Below, one piece after another: positions 15,526-23,588 of a stretch of 27,759 nucleotides of DNA; within the stretch, counting starts at the first letter, position 1; every line of letters starts with the position of its first letter. The position numbers and the translations under genes were made by a program. The notes under the pieces are model-generated. The model made no database searches, was not told the origin of the DNA, and worked only from the letters and a program-made list of their open reading frames with translations. The DNA comes from Pseudaquidulcibacter sp964443435 (lineage in GTDB: Bacteria; Pseudomonadota; Alphaproteobacteria; Caulobacterales; Aquidulcibacteraceae), in assembly GCA_964443435.1 (NCBI GenBank), contig CAYUCW010000029.1, forward strand, positions 1 through 27,759, given 5' to 3'.

Positions 15526-16665
15526 ATGATTACGCCCGAAAAACATGATTATATTTTAAAAGGTGCAAAACTTGCACTTCCTGACTATATTTGGCCCAAG
15601 CCTATTAAAATGGATATTCATATTAAGGACGGGATTATTTATGATATTGGTGAGGACTTAAAGGGGAATATTATTGAAACATCAGGCATTATAAGTGCCG
15701 GATTTATTGATACCCAAGTTAATGGCGGTGGCGGTGTTTTATTTAATGATGAACCAAATAAGCAAGGCATAGAAACCATTTATAATGCCCATGCAAAGTT
15801 TGGCACCACAAGCATGCTTCCTACCCTTATAAGTGATGATATTGAAAAAATTGAATTTGCGCAAAATTCGGTAAGCGCGTCACATGATGGTATTCTTGGC
15901 ATTCATATAGAAGGGCCATTCATAAATGCGATTAAAAAAGGTATTCATGATGAAACCAAATTCAAAATTTTAAATAGTGAGTATATTAAAAAACTAACAA
16001 GGCTCAAAACTAAGCTTACGCTTATTACGCTTGCCCCCGAATTACAGGCCAAGGGCGCAATTGAAAAACTTGTTAATAATGGTGCAATAATAAGTGCAGG
16101 GCATACAAATGCGACCGCCGAAGATTTAATGCATGCCATAGAGGAAGGGCTTACAGGATTTACCCATTTATATAATGCAATGTCGGGTCTAAGTGCGCGT
16201 GAGCCAGGGGCGATTGGCTATGCCCTAAGCTTTCCACTTGCCTATTCTGGAATAATTATAGATCTTGCCCATGTTCATCCAAGAAATGTAAGATTTGCTT
16301 ATGATTGTCTTAGTGCAAGAAGCCTTATGATTGTCACAGATTCCATGAGCGTGGTCGGCACAAATCTAAAAGAATTTGAACTTTATAATAAACGAATCAC
16401 TATTGAAAATGACACTTGCTATGATGAAAATGGGGTTTTGGCGGGTTCTGCGCTAAATATGGCGAAAGCCGTTAAAAATGCGCATGAAAAAATTGGCATT
16501 CCGCTTGGCGCGGCACTGCAAATGGCAAGCGAAACCCCTGCAAGATTTTTAGGTCTGAATGATAAAATCGGCACTATAAAAATTGGTTATAATGCCGATT
16601 TAATTGTGCTTAATGATGATTTACAAGTTACGCAAACTTATAAAAATGGAATTCGAATTTACTAG
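15526..16665 (+). CDS. nagA: N-acetylglucosamine-6-phosphate deacetylase
   Basis: Removes acetate from GlcNAc-6-phosphate, giving glucosamine-6-phosphate. 379 aa, amidohydrolase fold. Signatures: GFIDTQVNGGGGVLF (metal and substrate region), HIEGPFIN with the metal-binding Glu, SAGHTNATAED and FTHLYNAM with two His ligands, and the catalytic Asp in VTDSMSVVG. The usual DGxHVxP reads DLAHVHP. The C-terminal beta-sandwich strand GYNADLIVLNDD is intact. It is cotranscribed with nagB-II. The stop overlaps the convergent small gene by the four bases CTAG. Confidence 0.95.
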   Translation: MITPEKHDYILKGAKLALPDYIWPKPIKMDIHIKDGIIYDIGEDLKGNIIETSGIISAGFIDTQVNGGGGVLFNDEPNKQGIETIYNAHAKFGTTSMLPTLISDDIEKIEFAQNSVSASHDGILGIHIEGPFINAIKKGIHDETKFKILNSEYIKKLTRLKTKLTLITLAPELQAKGAIEKLVNNGAIISAGHTNATAEDLMHAIEEGLTGFTHLYNAMSGLSAREPGAIGYALSFPLAYSGIIIDLAHVHPRNVRFAYDCLSARSLMIVTDSMSVVGTNLKEFELYNKRITIENDTCYDENGVLAGSALNMAKAVKNAHEKIGIPLGAALQMASETPARFLGLNDKIGTIKIGYNADLIVLNDDLQVTQTYKNGIRIY

Positions 16666-16838
16666 GATTTAGTAACTGCACTATTGGTAATTAAGCGTAA
16701 ACCAGCCATTATAAGACCAATAAATGCAATACTAATTCCTTGATAATTAACGGGAATTAATTGAATAAAGCCTAATTGCTCAAGGCTTCCGACAATTGTA
16801 ATTAATGACGAAAAAATAAGTGTTCTATAACCTTTCAT
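16662..16838 (-). CDS. 58-aa small membrane protein
   Basis: Starts MKGYRTLIFSSLITIVGSL and ends AGLRLITNSAVTKS. Two hydrophobic helices (about 5-28 and 34-50) are joined by a short polar turn (IPVNYQG); the tail is Thr/Ser/Lys. The layout (RT-I-F start, LE in mid-chain, IP before the turn, LR-ITN near the end) is that of small two-helix proteins found in phages and alphaproteobacterial genomes, with some holin-like character; function is unknown. AGAGAGG lies five bases before the ATG, supporting translation. It overlaps the nagA stop by four bases and has no cotranscribed neighbour. Confidence 0.75.
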   Translation of the reverse strand: MKGYRTLIFSSLITIVGSLEQLGFIQLIPVNYQGISIAFIGLIMAGLRLITNSAVTKS

Positions 16839-17026
16839 ACTAACCTCTCTATTGTAAAGACAGTAATATGAAGGCGTTTTAAAGGGGTTGGATAGGCAAA
16901 TTAATATCCATAAAAGTTTATAAATTATTATAAAGATTAATTATCCATACAGTTTTTTAATCATTTGCCTTATTTTCGCCTTATTTTGGCTATGACTAAG
17001 ACATGATTGAGGGCGATAACATATTC
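16839..17026. other. AT-rich non-coding spacer
   Basis: This is the part of the 308-bp gap left of the structured island. I see no credible ORF or strong promoter. It should hold the promoter of the 58-aa gene, reading to the left. Confidence 0.5.
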
Positions 17027-17146
17027 GTCGGCCGATTGAGTTTCCTAGTTTTCTCAATAGCCCCAGCCCCTCTAGGGTTTGATCGGCCGACTTACCCCCC
17101 CCCATCCATTTGCACGGACTTGCCCTCTTTTAGAGGGCATTTGTGC
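17027..17146. other. GC-rich structured island (candidate ncRNA or repeat element)
   Basis: GTCGGCCGAT (17027-17036) and ATCGGCCGAC (17082-17091) form a perfect 10-bp closing stem. Inside are ATTGAG...CTCAAT and CCCT-CT-AGGG hairpins, so the 65 bases could fold as a three-way junction. A run of nine C follows (17095-17103). Next comes a nested hairpin, GCAC...GCCCTC-TTTTA-GAGGGC...GTGC (17112-17146), ending one base before the stop codon of the hydrolase. No T-run follows on either strand, so it is not a standard terminator. GC content is well above the surroundings. It matches no RNA family I know. Confidence 0.5.
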
Positions 17147-17899
17147 TTATGTAAGTTTTCTTATTATTTCTTTCAAAGTTTGCGCCAGAATATTTAAATC
17201 ATCGGGTTCTGATAGTCTATGATTTCCTGATTTAATAAAATTAATTTTGACATCTTGCGATTTTAATTTTTGTGCCAAATCAATTGAGCGCGTAAAAGGC
17301 ACATCTTCATCCTGCATGCCATGAATTATGCGAACTGGGCAATTAATATTAATTGGTCCATTTAATAAAATATGCTTCTCACCATCCTTAATAAGATTAT
17401 TGGTGATTTTATAACCATTAATATCATAATCAGTTTTTCGTAAGAGGTATCCATCGGTTTCAAGCTTTTGCTTTTGTTCTGGGCTAAAGCTATCCCACAT
17501 TAAATCCTTGGTGAAATCGGGGGCGGGTGCAATAAGAACAAGTCCTTTAATGTTTGGATTTGTGGTCGCAAGTAAAAGCGAAATCCAACCACCCATAGAA
17601 GAGCCAACCAATATAATATCGCCATTTATGAGTTTTAGAATCTCTTCGCCATCAGATTTCCAATCACTAATATTGAAATCTTCGAAATTACCATCAGACA
17701 AGCCAGTGCCCGAATAATCAAATAAAATTGCGCCTTGTCCTGATTCAATTGCGATTTGCATCATTTGCGCAGCTTTTGATCCAGACATATCGGAATGATA
17801 GCCACAAAACCAAACTAAATAAGGGTATTTCCCAAGGCTGATTCGGTATTTAAGATTTATTCCTTTACAAGAAGCAATATTTTCGTAACTTACATCCAT
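17147..17899 (-). CDS. alpha/beta hydrolase, ABHD10-like
   Basis: 250 aa. The sequence follows the ABHD10 branch shared by alphaproteobacteria and mitochondria: FCGYHSDMSGSKA at about 31-43, FDYSGTGLSDGNFED, the nucleophile elbow GSSMGG with Ser101, the block LIAPAPDFT, the acid in GMQDEDVPF and the catalytic His in SGNHRLS. Human ABHD10 is a mitochondrial thioesterase that removes acyl groups from protein cysteine; a similar thioesterase or esterase role here is inference. It is cytoplasmic, with no signal. It is divergent from the glycosyltransferase pair. Confidence 0.88.
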   Translation of the reverse strand: MDVSYENIASCKGINLKYRISLGKYPYLVWFCGYHSDMSGSKAAQMMQIAIESGQGAILFDYSGTGLSDGNFEDFNISDWKSDGEEILKLINGDIILVGSSMGGWISLLLATTNPNIKGLVLIAPAPDFTKDLMWDSFSPEQKQKLETDGYLLRKTDYDINGYKITNNLIKDGEKHILLNGPININCPVRIIHGMQDEDVPFTRSIDLAQKLKSQDVKINFIKSGNHRLSEPDDLNILAQTLKEIIRKLT

Positions 17900-17949
17900 A
17901 TTTTACCCTTTTGCCGATTAATTGTGCATTTCTTTAATAGAGTTATTTT

Positions 17950-19086
17950 TTGAACATACTACAAGTCATACCTGAACTAAATACAGGCGGTGCCGAAAGA
18001 ACCACTATTGAGGTGGCGGACGCGGTTATGCGCGCGGGCGGCAAAGCCATTGTATTTTCTAATGGCGGCATTATGGAGGATGAGCTTAGTAGCATTGGCG
18101 CAAAACTATATAAAGCAAATGCAAAATCAAAAAATCCATTTAATGTTATAATTTTCAATGTTTTAAAGCTTATTAAAATTATTAAATCAGAAAAAATTGA
18201 AATAATTCATGCAAGATCCCGCGCGCCTGCCATAAGTGCTTTAATTGCTGCACGAATTTGTAAAATTCCTTTTGTGACTACATATCATGGAATTTATAAA
18301 GCCAAGGGCAAACTTAAAAATTTCTATAATGGAATAATGACAAAGGGTGATTTAGTAATTGCCAATTCTAATTATACAAAAACTTATTTAATGCATAAGC
18401 ATAATCCTAAGCCTGAGAAAATTCGCGTGATTTATCGCGGCGTTGATTTTAATCGCTTTAATCCTTCAAGATTTACCGCCGAGGAAATAAATAATATGCG
18501 TGATTTATGGCAAATAAATAATGATTTGCCAGTTATTTTGCTTCCTGCGCGGCTTACTGAATGGAAAGGACAAAAGCTTTTAATTAAGGCTGCAAGCATT
18601 TTAAAGGCGCGTGGATTAAGAGCGAATTATATTTTTGCCGGCGATGATCAAGGGCGCATTCATTATACAGAATCACTTAGAGAATTAATCGCGTCTTACG
18701 GCCTTACTTCTAATTTCTTTTTAATTGGCCATACGCGAAATATGCCTTTGGTTATGATGTGTGCAGATATTATTATTAATCCTTCAAAAGAGCCTGAAGC
18801 ATTTGGAAGAACCGCCGCAGAAGCAAGTGCAATGGGAAAACCTGTTATTGCTACAAGGCTTGGCGGCGCAATTGAAACAATTGAAGATGGTGTAACCGGA
18901 TTTTTATTTACAAATAATAATTTTGAAGAATTAGCGGAAAAGATTGAAACTTTGCTTAGAATGCCACGTGAAAATTTCGAAGAAATTGGCAAAAATGGTG
19001 AAAAACGAGTAAAAAAGCTATTCTCAACCGAATCACTACAGGAAAAAACCTTGCAACTCTATAATGAATTGCTAAACAGGAAATAA
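17950..19086 (+). CDS. glycosyltransferase family 4
   Basis: 378 aa, GT-B fold. The N-terminus NILQVIPELNTGGAERTT (acceptor domain, GGAER at 13-17) requires the TTG start at 17950, since the first ATG would remove the opening strand and glycine loop. The C-terminal donor domain has ILLPARLTEWKGQ, GDDQGR and the EAFGRTAAE (EX7E) nucleotide-sugar motif, then GKPVIATRLGGAIE. It is a retaining transferase of the lipopolysaccharide or capsule kind; donor and acceptor are not readable. The stop overlaps the start of the GT9 gene by one base, so the pair probably builds one glycan, perhaps the LPS core. Confidence 0.9.
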   Translation: MNILQVIPELNTGGAERTTIEVADAVMRAGGKAIVFSNGGIMEDELSSIGAKLYKANAKSKNPFNVIIFNVLKLIKIIKSEKIEIIHARSRAPAISALIAARICKIPFVTTYHGIYKAKGKLKNFYNGIMTKGDLVIANSNYTKTYLMHKHNPKPEKIRVIYRGVDFNRFNPSRFTAEEINNMRDLWQINNDLPVILLPARLTEWKGQKLLIKAASILKARGLRANYIFAGDDQGRIHYTESLRELIASYGLTSNFFLIGHTRNMPLVMMCADIIINPSKEPEAFGRTAAEASAMGKPVIATRLGGAIETIEDGVTGFLFTNNNFEELAEKIETLLRMPRENFEEIGKNGEKRVKKLFSTESLQEKTLQLYNELLNRK

Positions 19087-20239
19087 TGCAAAGAGATCCA
19101 ATAGATAGAAATGTAAAAAATGTACTTATAATTGCCACGGGAACGCTTGGCGATATAATTCTGTCGATTGCTGCTTTTGAGGCAATAAGGCAATATCATA
19201 ATAATTCGCACATTGTTTTATTAACAGAGCCAGAAGTAAAAAGGTTTCTTGCTAATTGCCCCTATATTGATGAAGTGGTTACAAATTGGCGCACTAATAA
19301 TATTAGTGAGCAAATAAATTATTTCAGACAAATGCAGTCTGCGGGCTTTGATATTGTTTATGATTTAATCGGCAATGAAGAAACCGAAGAAATTTATAAA
19401 AAATTCTTGTTAAAGAAGCCAAAATGGTCTGGCATTGCCTATGGATGTTCACATCCGCATCTTGATAGATCGCGCGATAAAATGCACTTCCTTGATAGAG
19501 TAAGCGATCAATTATGGTTATGCGGTATTGGCCCCGAGGATGGTTATCCAATCGGTGCTTCGCCTTTGCCTAATTTAAATTGGTATATTAATATTCCTGA
19601 CTTGCCGCCTATGGGCAAAGCGTCACAAGGTATTGATACTAAGTTTGTTTTATTTGCCCCCGAAGTAAATAGCCTTGCCATAAAAGGCTGGCCGCCTTCG
19701 AAATTTATAGAGCTTGGCAATAAGTTTGTAGAAATTGGTATAACCCCTGTATTGGTCGGAAGTTCAGTTTCCTATAGTTTGGGTAATGAAATAAGGGCGG
19801 GCATCCCAAGCGCGATAGATCTTATCGGAAGGCTTGATATATTTGGCTTTATGGGACTTGCCAAAGATGCAGAGCTTGTGATTGCTTCAGATGGTGATTT
19901 GGGGATTTTATGTGGGGTGATTGGTGTGCCAACCGTAAGCCTTATTAATCCAAGAAAAAATAGCTTAAGACAAGCCGCCCCGCGCGGAAGAAACACGGTT
20001 TCTTTGGTTTCGCGCGATATAAATGAAGTAAGCATTCAACAAGTAATGCAGGCTTGTAANNNNNNNNNNNNNNNNNNNNNNNNNNNNNNNNNNNNNNNNN
20101 NNNNNNNNNNNNNNNNNNNNNNNNNNNNNNNNNNNNNNNNNNNNNNNNNNNNNNNNNNNTGGTTTCGCGCGATATAAATGAAGTAAGCATTCAACAAGTA
20201 ATGCAGGCTTGTAAAGCGGTTAGTGAAATAGAGTTTTAA
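19086..20239 (+). CDS. glycosyltransferase family 9 (heptosyltransferase-like), interrupted by an assembly gap
   Basis: The N-terminal motif GTLGDII (19-25) and later blocks PEVNSLAIKGWPPSKF (ligand and donor region), PVLVGSSVSY, IDLIGRLDIFGF and GVPTVSLINP are those of ADP-heptose:LPS heptosyltransferases. The usual acceptor/donor details (GxxxxKxWP) are partly altered. The coding sequence is split by 100 N (20060-20159), with an identical 55-bp copy on each side. If one copy and the N are removed, the frame runs on as ACKAVSEIEF to a TAA at 20237-20239: 999 bases, 332 aa, an intact protein. It is coupled to the GT4 gene upstream. Confidence 0.85.
20060..20159. other. scaffold gap (100 N) between identical 55-bp contig ends
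   Basis: The 55 bases before the gap (20005-20059) are repeated exactly after it (20160-20214). This is what results when two contigs that overlap by one assembly k-mer are joined with a fixed 100-N spacer. The true sequence should be contiguous. Confidence 0.9.
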
Positions 20240-20356
20240 AAGCGGATAACGCTAATTGCGAAATTTAAACGAATAGTGTATTCAACGAATTATTATTCAG
20301 TAATAATCAACTAATTTATATTATTAGTATTTAACTTAATTAATGGAGAGACTAAC

Positions 20357-20899
20357 ATAAGAAGACCAATGGCAGCAGCGCCCACAAAATCTGATGGACC
20401 ACGTGTAAATGAAGAAATTCGCGCACCGCGCGTTTTATTAATTGACGAAAACGGCGAAAAGCAAGGCGAAATGCCTTTAACAGCAGCTTTAGAAGCGGCA
20501 GCAGAAGCAGGCCTTGACCTTGTTGAAATAGTTGCAACTGCGAATCCGCCAGTTGTTAAGGTTATGGATTTCGGGAAATTTAAATTCCAAGAGCAGAAAA
20601 AGAAAAACGAAGCTCGTAAAAAGCAAAAAGTTGTAGAACTTAAGGAAATTAAACTTCGTCCGATGATCGATATCCATGATTATCAAGTTAAAACTAAACA
20701 AATGCAAAAATTCTTTGCCGAGGGTGATAAAGTAAAAGTTACTTTGCGCTTCAGAGGTCGTGAGATGGCGCACCAACATTTAGGTATGGAACTTCTTGTA
20801 AGGCTTAAAAATGATTTTGCTGAAACTGCAAAAATTGAGTCAGAGCCAAGATTAGAAGGCCGTCAAATGACTATGGTACTTGCACCTAAGAATTCTTGA
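20357..20899 (+). CDS. infC: translation initiation factor IF-3
   Basis: Binds the 30S subunit, blocks 50S joining and checks start-codon pairing. I place the start at an ATA (20357), giving 180 aa beginning IRRPMAAAPTK. GGAGAG (20345-20350) is about eight bases from the ATA but twenty from the ATG at 20369, and the RRP segment fits alphaproteobacterial IF-3 N-termini. IF-3 genes often use AUU or similar rare starts, letting IF-3 repress its own synthesis. Domain motifs: GPRVNEEIRAPRVLLID, VKVMDFGKFKF, a Lys-rich linker, KLRPMIDIHDYQVKTKQ, VTLRFRGREMAH. It is followed by a terminator, so it is likely monocistronic. Confidence 0.93.
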   Translation: MRRPMAAAPTKSDGPRVNEEIRAPRVLLIDENGEKQGEMPLTAALEAAAEAGLDLVEIVATANPPVVKVMDFGKFKFQEQKKKNEARKKQKVVELKEIKLRPMIDIHDYQVKTKQMQKFFAEGDKVKVTLRFRGREMAHQHLGMELLVRLKNDFAETAKIESEPRLEGRQMTMVLAPKNS

Positions 20900-20921
20900 T
20901 AGCAAAAATTTATTGTTTTTA

Positions 20922-20959
20922 AATTGCCAAAGGTTAGTTAGTAATTACCTTTGGCAATT
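20922..20959 (+). terminator. infC terminator
   Basis: AATTGCCAAAGGT (20922-20934) and ACCTTTGGCAATT (20947-20959) form a perfect 13-bp stem with a 12-base loop, followed by CTATTTG. It lies 22 bases after the infC stop. The T-run is short, but the stem is the longest perfect one in the window. The first possible glnD start (TTG at 20951) falls inside it, which favours the later ATG. Confidence 0.7.
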
Positions 20960-20980
20960 CTATTTGAAATTAGGCATTTT

Positions 20981-23587
20981 ATGGCTTCCACCGCTTTAAC
21001 AAAATTGCAACGCGTTAAACTTAAGCCATGGCGCATTGAAGATGTTATTGATGGCTGGCGTCTAAGGGTGCAGCTTACATCGGTTGCCCAAAATAATAGG
21101 GGCGATGAAGCGGCCATGAGAAATGGCGCGCTCAATATTTTAAAAGCCGCTTTATTTCGTGGTCGTATGATTGCCAAAGAAAGACTTGAAATTGGCGGCG
21201 GCGGCATTGATTGCGCCGAATTACTTGCCGCGGTTCAAGATGAAGTTATTCGTGCACTTTTCGATTTTATAACAACCCATGTTGTAAGGGTGCATAATCG
21301 CACCGCTTCGGAAAAACTAAGTATTTGCGCAACTGGCGGTTATGGTCGTTTTGCGCTTGCGCCTTCTTCAGATGTTGATTTATTATTTATACGCCCCACT
21401 AAAGACTCACCTTGGACAGAAAGCATTATTGAATATGTGCTTTATATGCTTTGGGATATGGGGCTTAANNNNNNNNNNNNNNNNNNNNNNNNNNNNNNNN
21501 NNNNNNNNNNNNNNNNNNNNNNNNNNNNNNNNNNNNNNNNNNNNNNNNNNNNNNNNNNNNNNNNNNNNTATATAAAAAATAAAGTCTTTACTGCCAAACA
21601 AATGAAAACTTTCCTGCAATCAGCGGAGTTTTTATGGAAAGTAAGATGTCATCTTCATTTCTTAACTGGTCGCCCCGAAGAAAGACTTACTTTTGATCTT
21701 CAGCCTGAAATGGCAAAGCTTATGGGCTATGGCGATAGAGCCGATAATCCCGCCGTAGAACGCTTTATGAAGCATTTCTTCCTTGTGACCAAAGAAGTAG
21801 GTGCTTTAACGCGCATCATGAGTGCGAAACTTGAATCCGATTATTATAAATCTGCGCCAAAAGGTCTTGGGCAAATTTTTGCAAAAAAATATAAGCAGAT
21901 AAAACTTGAAGATGATAGATTTATAATTGAAAATGGACGTATTGGTTTTGCCGATATAAATATTCCGCGCAAAGATAAATTATCTATGCTTTCAATATTT
22001 ATACTGGCGGCAAAGCATAATTGCGATATTGATCCTTCTTCTCTTGCGGAAATTGCCAATCTTGCACCAAAAGATCTAAGCCTTAGCCGTAATTCGGCGG
22101 CAAAAAAACTATTCCTAGAAATTATGGAGCTTGAAACCGGTCCATTCTCTGTACTGAATATTATGAATGAAACTGGTCTTTTGGGGCGTATGGTTCCTGA
22201 ATTTGGAAGAATAGTCGGCCAAACCCAGTTTAATATGTATCATCATTATACTGTTGATGAGCATACTTTGCGTGCCATAAAAATTATTGGCGATATAGAA
22301 ACCAATAAGCTTCATTCCGAAGCGCCAATTGCCTCAGAAATTTTTCCAAAAATCGCTAATCGCCGCGCCCTTTATATGGCTATGCTTTTGCATGATGTTG
22401 GTAAAGGCAAGGGGGATCAGCAAATCTTGGGCGCAAAAGCGGCACGAATTGTTTGTAAGCGTCTAGAGCTTGATGAAAAAGAAACTGAAACTATTGCTTG
22501 GCTTGTAGGGCATCATTTAATTATGTCCGATGTCGCGCAAAAACGTGATTTGGGCGATCCTAATACAATTGCGCATTTTGCGGCGGAAGTTGAAACCTTG
22601 GAAAAACTAAGGCTTTTACTTGTGCTTACGGTTGCGGATATTCGTGCGGTTGGCCCTGGGGTTTGGAATGATTGGAAAGCGCAATTACTTCGTGATTTAT
22701 ATCAATTAACCGAAGCAATTTTACGCGGCGGCAGAACCGATGAAAAAGCTATTCGCAATGTATTGCTTGCGCAAGTAAATAGCGAACGCGATAAAATAAT
22801 AAAAGAAAAAGAAGAAGCCGAATGGTTTTCCGCGCTTGATGATTCATACTGGCTTGGCTTTGATGAAAATCAGCATAATTGGCATCATTCCGAAATCAGA
22901 AAATTTCTTAAAAGCGAAAATAAAACCCTTATTGCTTCAAGGTTTGAACCCAATCGTGCGGCAACCGCAATTATGATTGTCGCCCCTGATAGACCAGGGA
23001 TTTTTGCGGCAATCGCGGGTGTCTTTGCCGCCCATAATGCCAATGTTCTTGACGCAAGAGTATATACTTCAAAAGCCGGTCAAGCATTTGATATTTTTGC
23101 AATCCAAGGGCCATTAGGTGAAGCATTTGGTGCTTATGATAGTCGTAATATTAAGCTGCTTATTAAAGAAATACAAAATTGCATTGATACTAATGCCATT
23201 CCAAAAGCAATTATAAATGCAAAACCAGCCAAAAGAATTGCGGCCTTTAGCGTAGAACCATTTGTACTTTTTGATAATAATGCCTCGCTTTATGATACGG
23301 TCATTGAGGTTTCAGGGCTTGATAGGCCTGGGCTTTTGTCAAATATTGCGCTTACACTTAATGATGAAGCATTGAATATCACATCGGCGCATATTGGCGG
23401 TGTGGGCGAAAGAGCCGAAGATTCGTTTTATGTACGTGATGCCGCTGGCCTAAAGATTATAGATCAAAATATTCAAGATAGAATAAAACAAAAATTATTT
23501 AGTGTTCTTACGATGAATACTCAGGATGCCCCTGCGCTTGTGTCAACGCGCAAGCTTGCAAAAGCACCTTCTTCGAATAGGCGATAA
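20981..23587 (+). CDS. glnD: bifunctional uridylyltransferase/uridylyl-removing enzyme GlnD, interrupted by an assembly gap
   Basis: Senses glutamine and adds or removes UMP on PII proteins, controlling nitrogen assimilation. Start ATG at 20981 (MASTALTKLQ). Nucleotidyltransferase domain: ATGGYGRFALAPSSDVDLLF with the metal-binding DxD. HD domain: MLLHDVGKGKGDQ and LVGHHLIMSDVA. Two C-terminal ACT domains: VAPDRPGIFAAIAGVF and SGLDRPGLLSNIALTL bind glutamine. The 100 N at 21469-21568 replace the link between the NTase part and TAKQMKTFLQSAEFLW. Outside the N, 834 residues are seen, against about 930-950 typical, so about 100 codons are probably missing. It begins the run glnD-murJ-trpS-DUF2333-usp. 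Confidence 0.95.
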   Translation: MASTALTKLQRVKLKPWRIEDVIDGWRLRVQLTSVAQNNRGDEAAMRNGALNILKAALFRGRMIAKERLEIGGGGIDCAELLAAVQDEVIRALFDFITTHVVRVHNRTASEKLSICATGGYGRFALAPSSDVDLLFIRPTKDSPWTESIIEYVLYMLWDMGLXXXXXXXXXXXXXXXXXXXXXXXXXXXXXXXXXXYIKNKVFTAKQMKTFLQSAEFLWKVRCHLHFLTGRPEERLTFDLQPEMAKLMGYGDRADNPAVERFMKHFFLVTKEVGALTRIMSAKLESDYYKSAPKGLGQIFAKKYKQIKLEDDRFIIENGRIGFADINIPRKDKLSMLSIFILAAKHNCDIDPSSLAEIANLAPKDLSLSRNSAAKKLFLEIMELETGPFSVLNIMNETGLLGRMVPEFGRIVGQTQFNMYHHYTVDEHTLRAIKIIGDIETNKLHSEAPIASEIFPKIANRRALYMAMLLHDVGKGKGDQQILGAKAARIVCKRLELDEKETETIAWLVGHHLIMSDVAQKRDLGDPNTIAHFAAEVETLEKLRLLLVLTVADIRAVGPGVWNDWKAQLLRDLYQLTEAILRGGRTDEKAIRNVLLAQVNSERDKIIKEKEEAEWFSALDDSYWLGFDENQHNWHHSEIRKFLKSENKTLIASRFEPNRAATAIMIVAPDRPGIFAAIAGVFAAHNANVLDARVYTSKAGQAFDIFAIQGPLGEAFGAYDSRNIKLLIKEIQNCIDTNAIPKAIINAKPAKRIAAFSVEPFVLFDNNASLYDTVIEVSGLDRPGLLSNIALTLNDEALNITSAHIGGVGERAEDSFYVRDAAGLKIIDQNIQDRIKQKLFSVLTMNTQDAPALVSTRKLAKAPSSNRR
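21469..21568. other. scaffold gap (100 N) inside glnD
   Basis: Unlike the first gap, the flanks (...GGGGCTTAA and TATATAAAAAATAAAG...) share no sequence. The frame needs a true gap length of 3n+1; 100 meets this by chance. Family length suggests about 300 bases are really missing. Confidence 0.85.
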
Positions 23588-23588
23588 A

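Noticed and set aside
17112..17146. Hairpin GCCCTC-TTTTA-GAGGGC as an ordinary terminator for the hydrolase
   Set aside because: No T-run follows on the - strand, and the hairpin is nested in a wider GCAC/GTGC stem; kept only as part of the structured island.
17003..17197. 64-aa + strand open frame (starts MIEGDNIFVGRLSF)
   Set aside because: It runs through the inverted repeats and the poly-C run into the hydrolase end; it has no ribosome site or family resemblance and looks like a by-product of the structured island.
20005..20214. Tandem duplication around the first gap as a genuine repeat
   Set aside because: The copies are identical, end exactly at the N run, and merging them restores the GT9 frame; a k-mer overlap left by assembly explains it better.
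23526..23588. Upstream start for murJ inside glnD
   Set aside because: The extra 21 residues are out-of-frame glnD sequence; the MurJ family starts at the MSLARNTF methionine, with AGG upstream.
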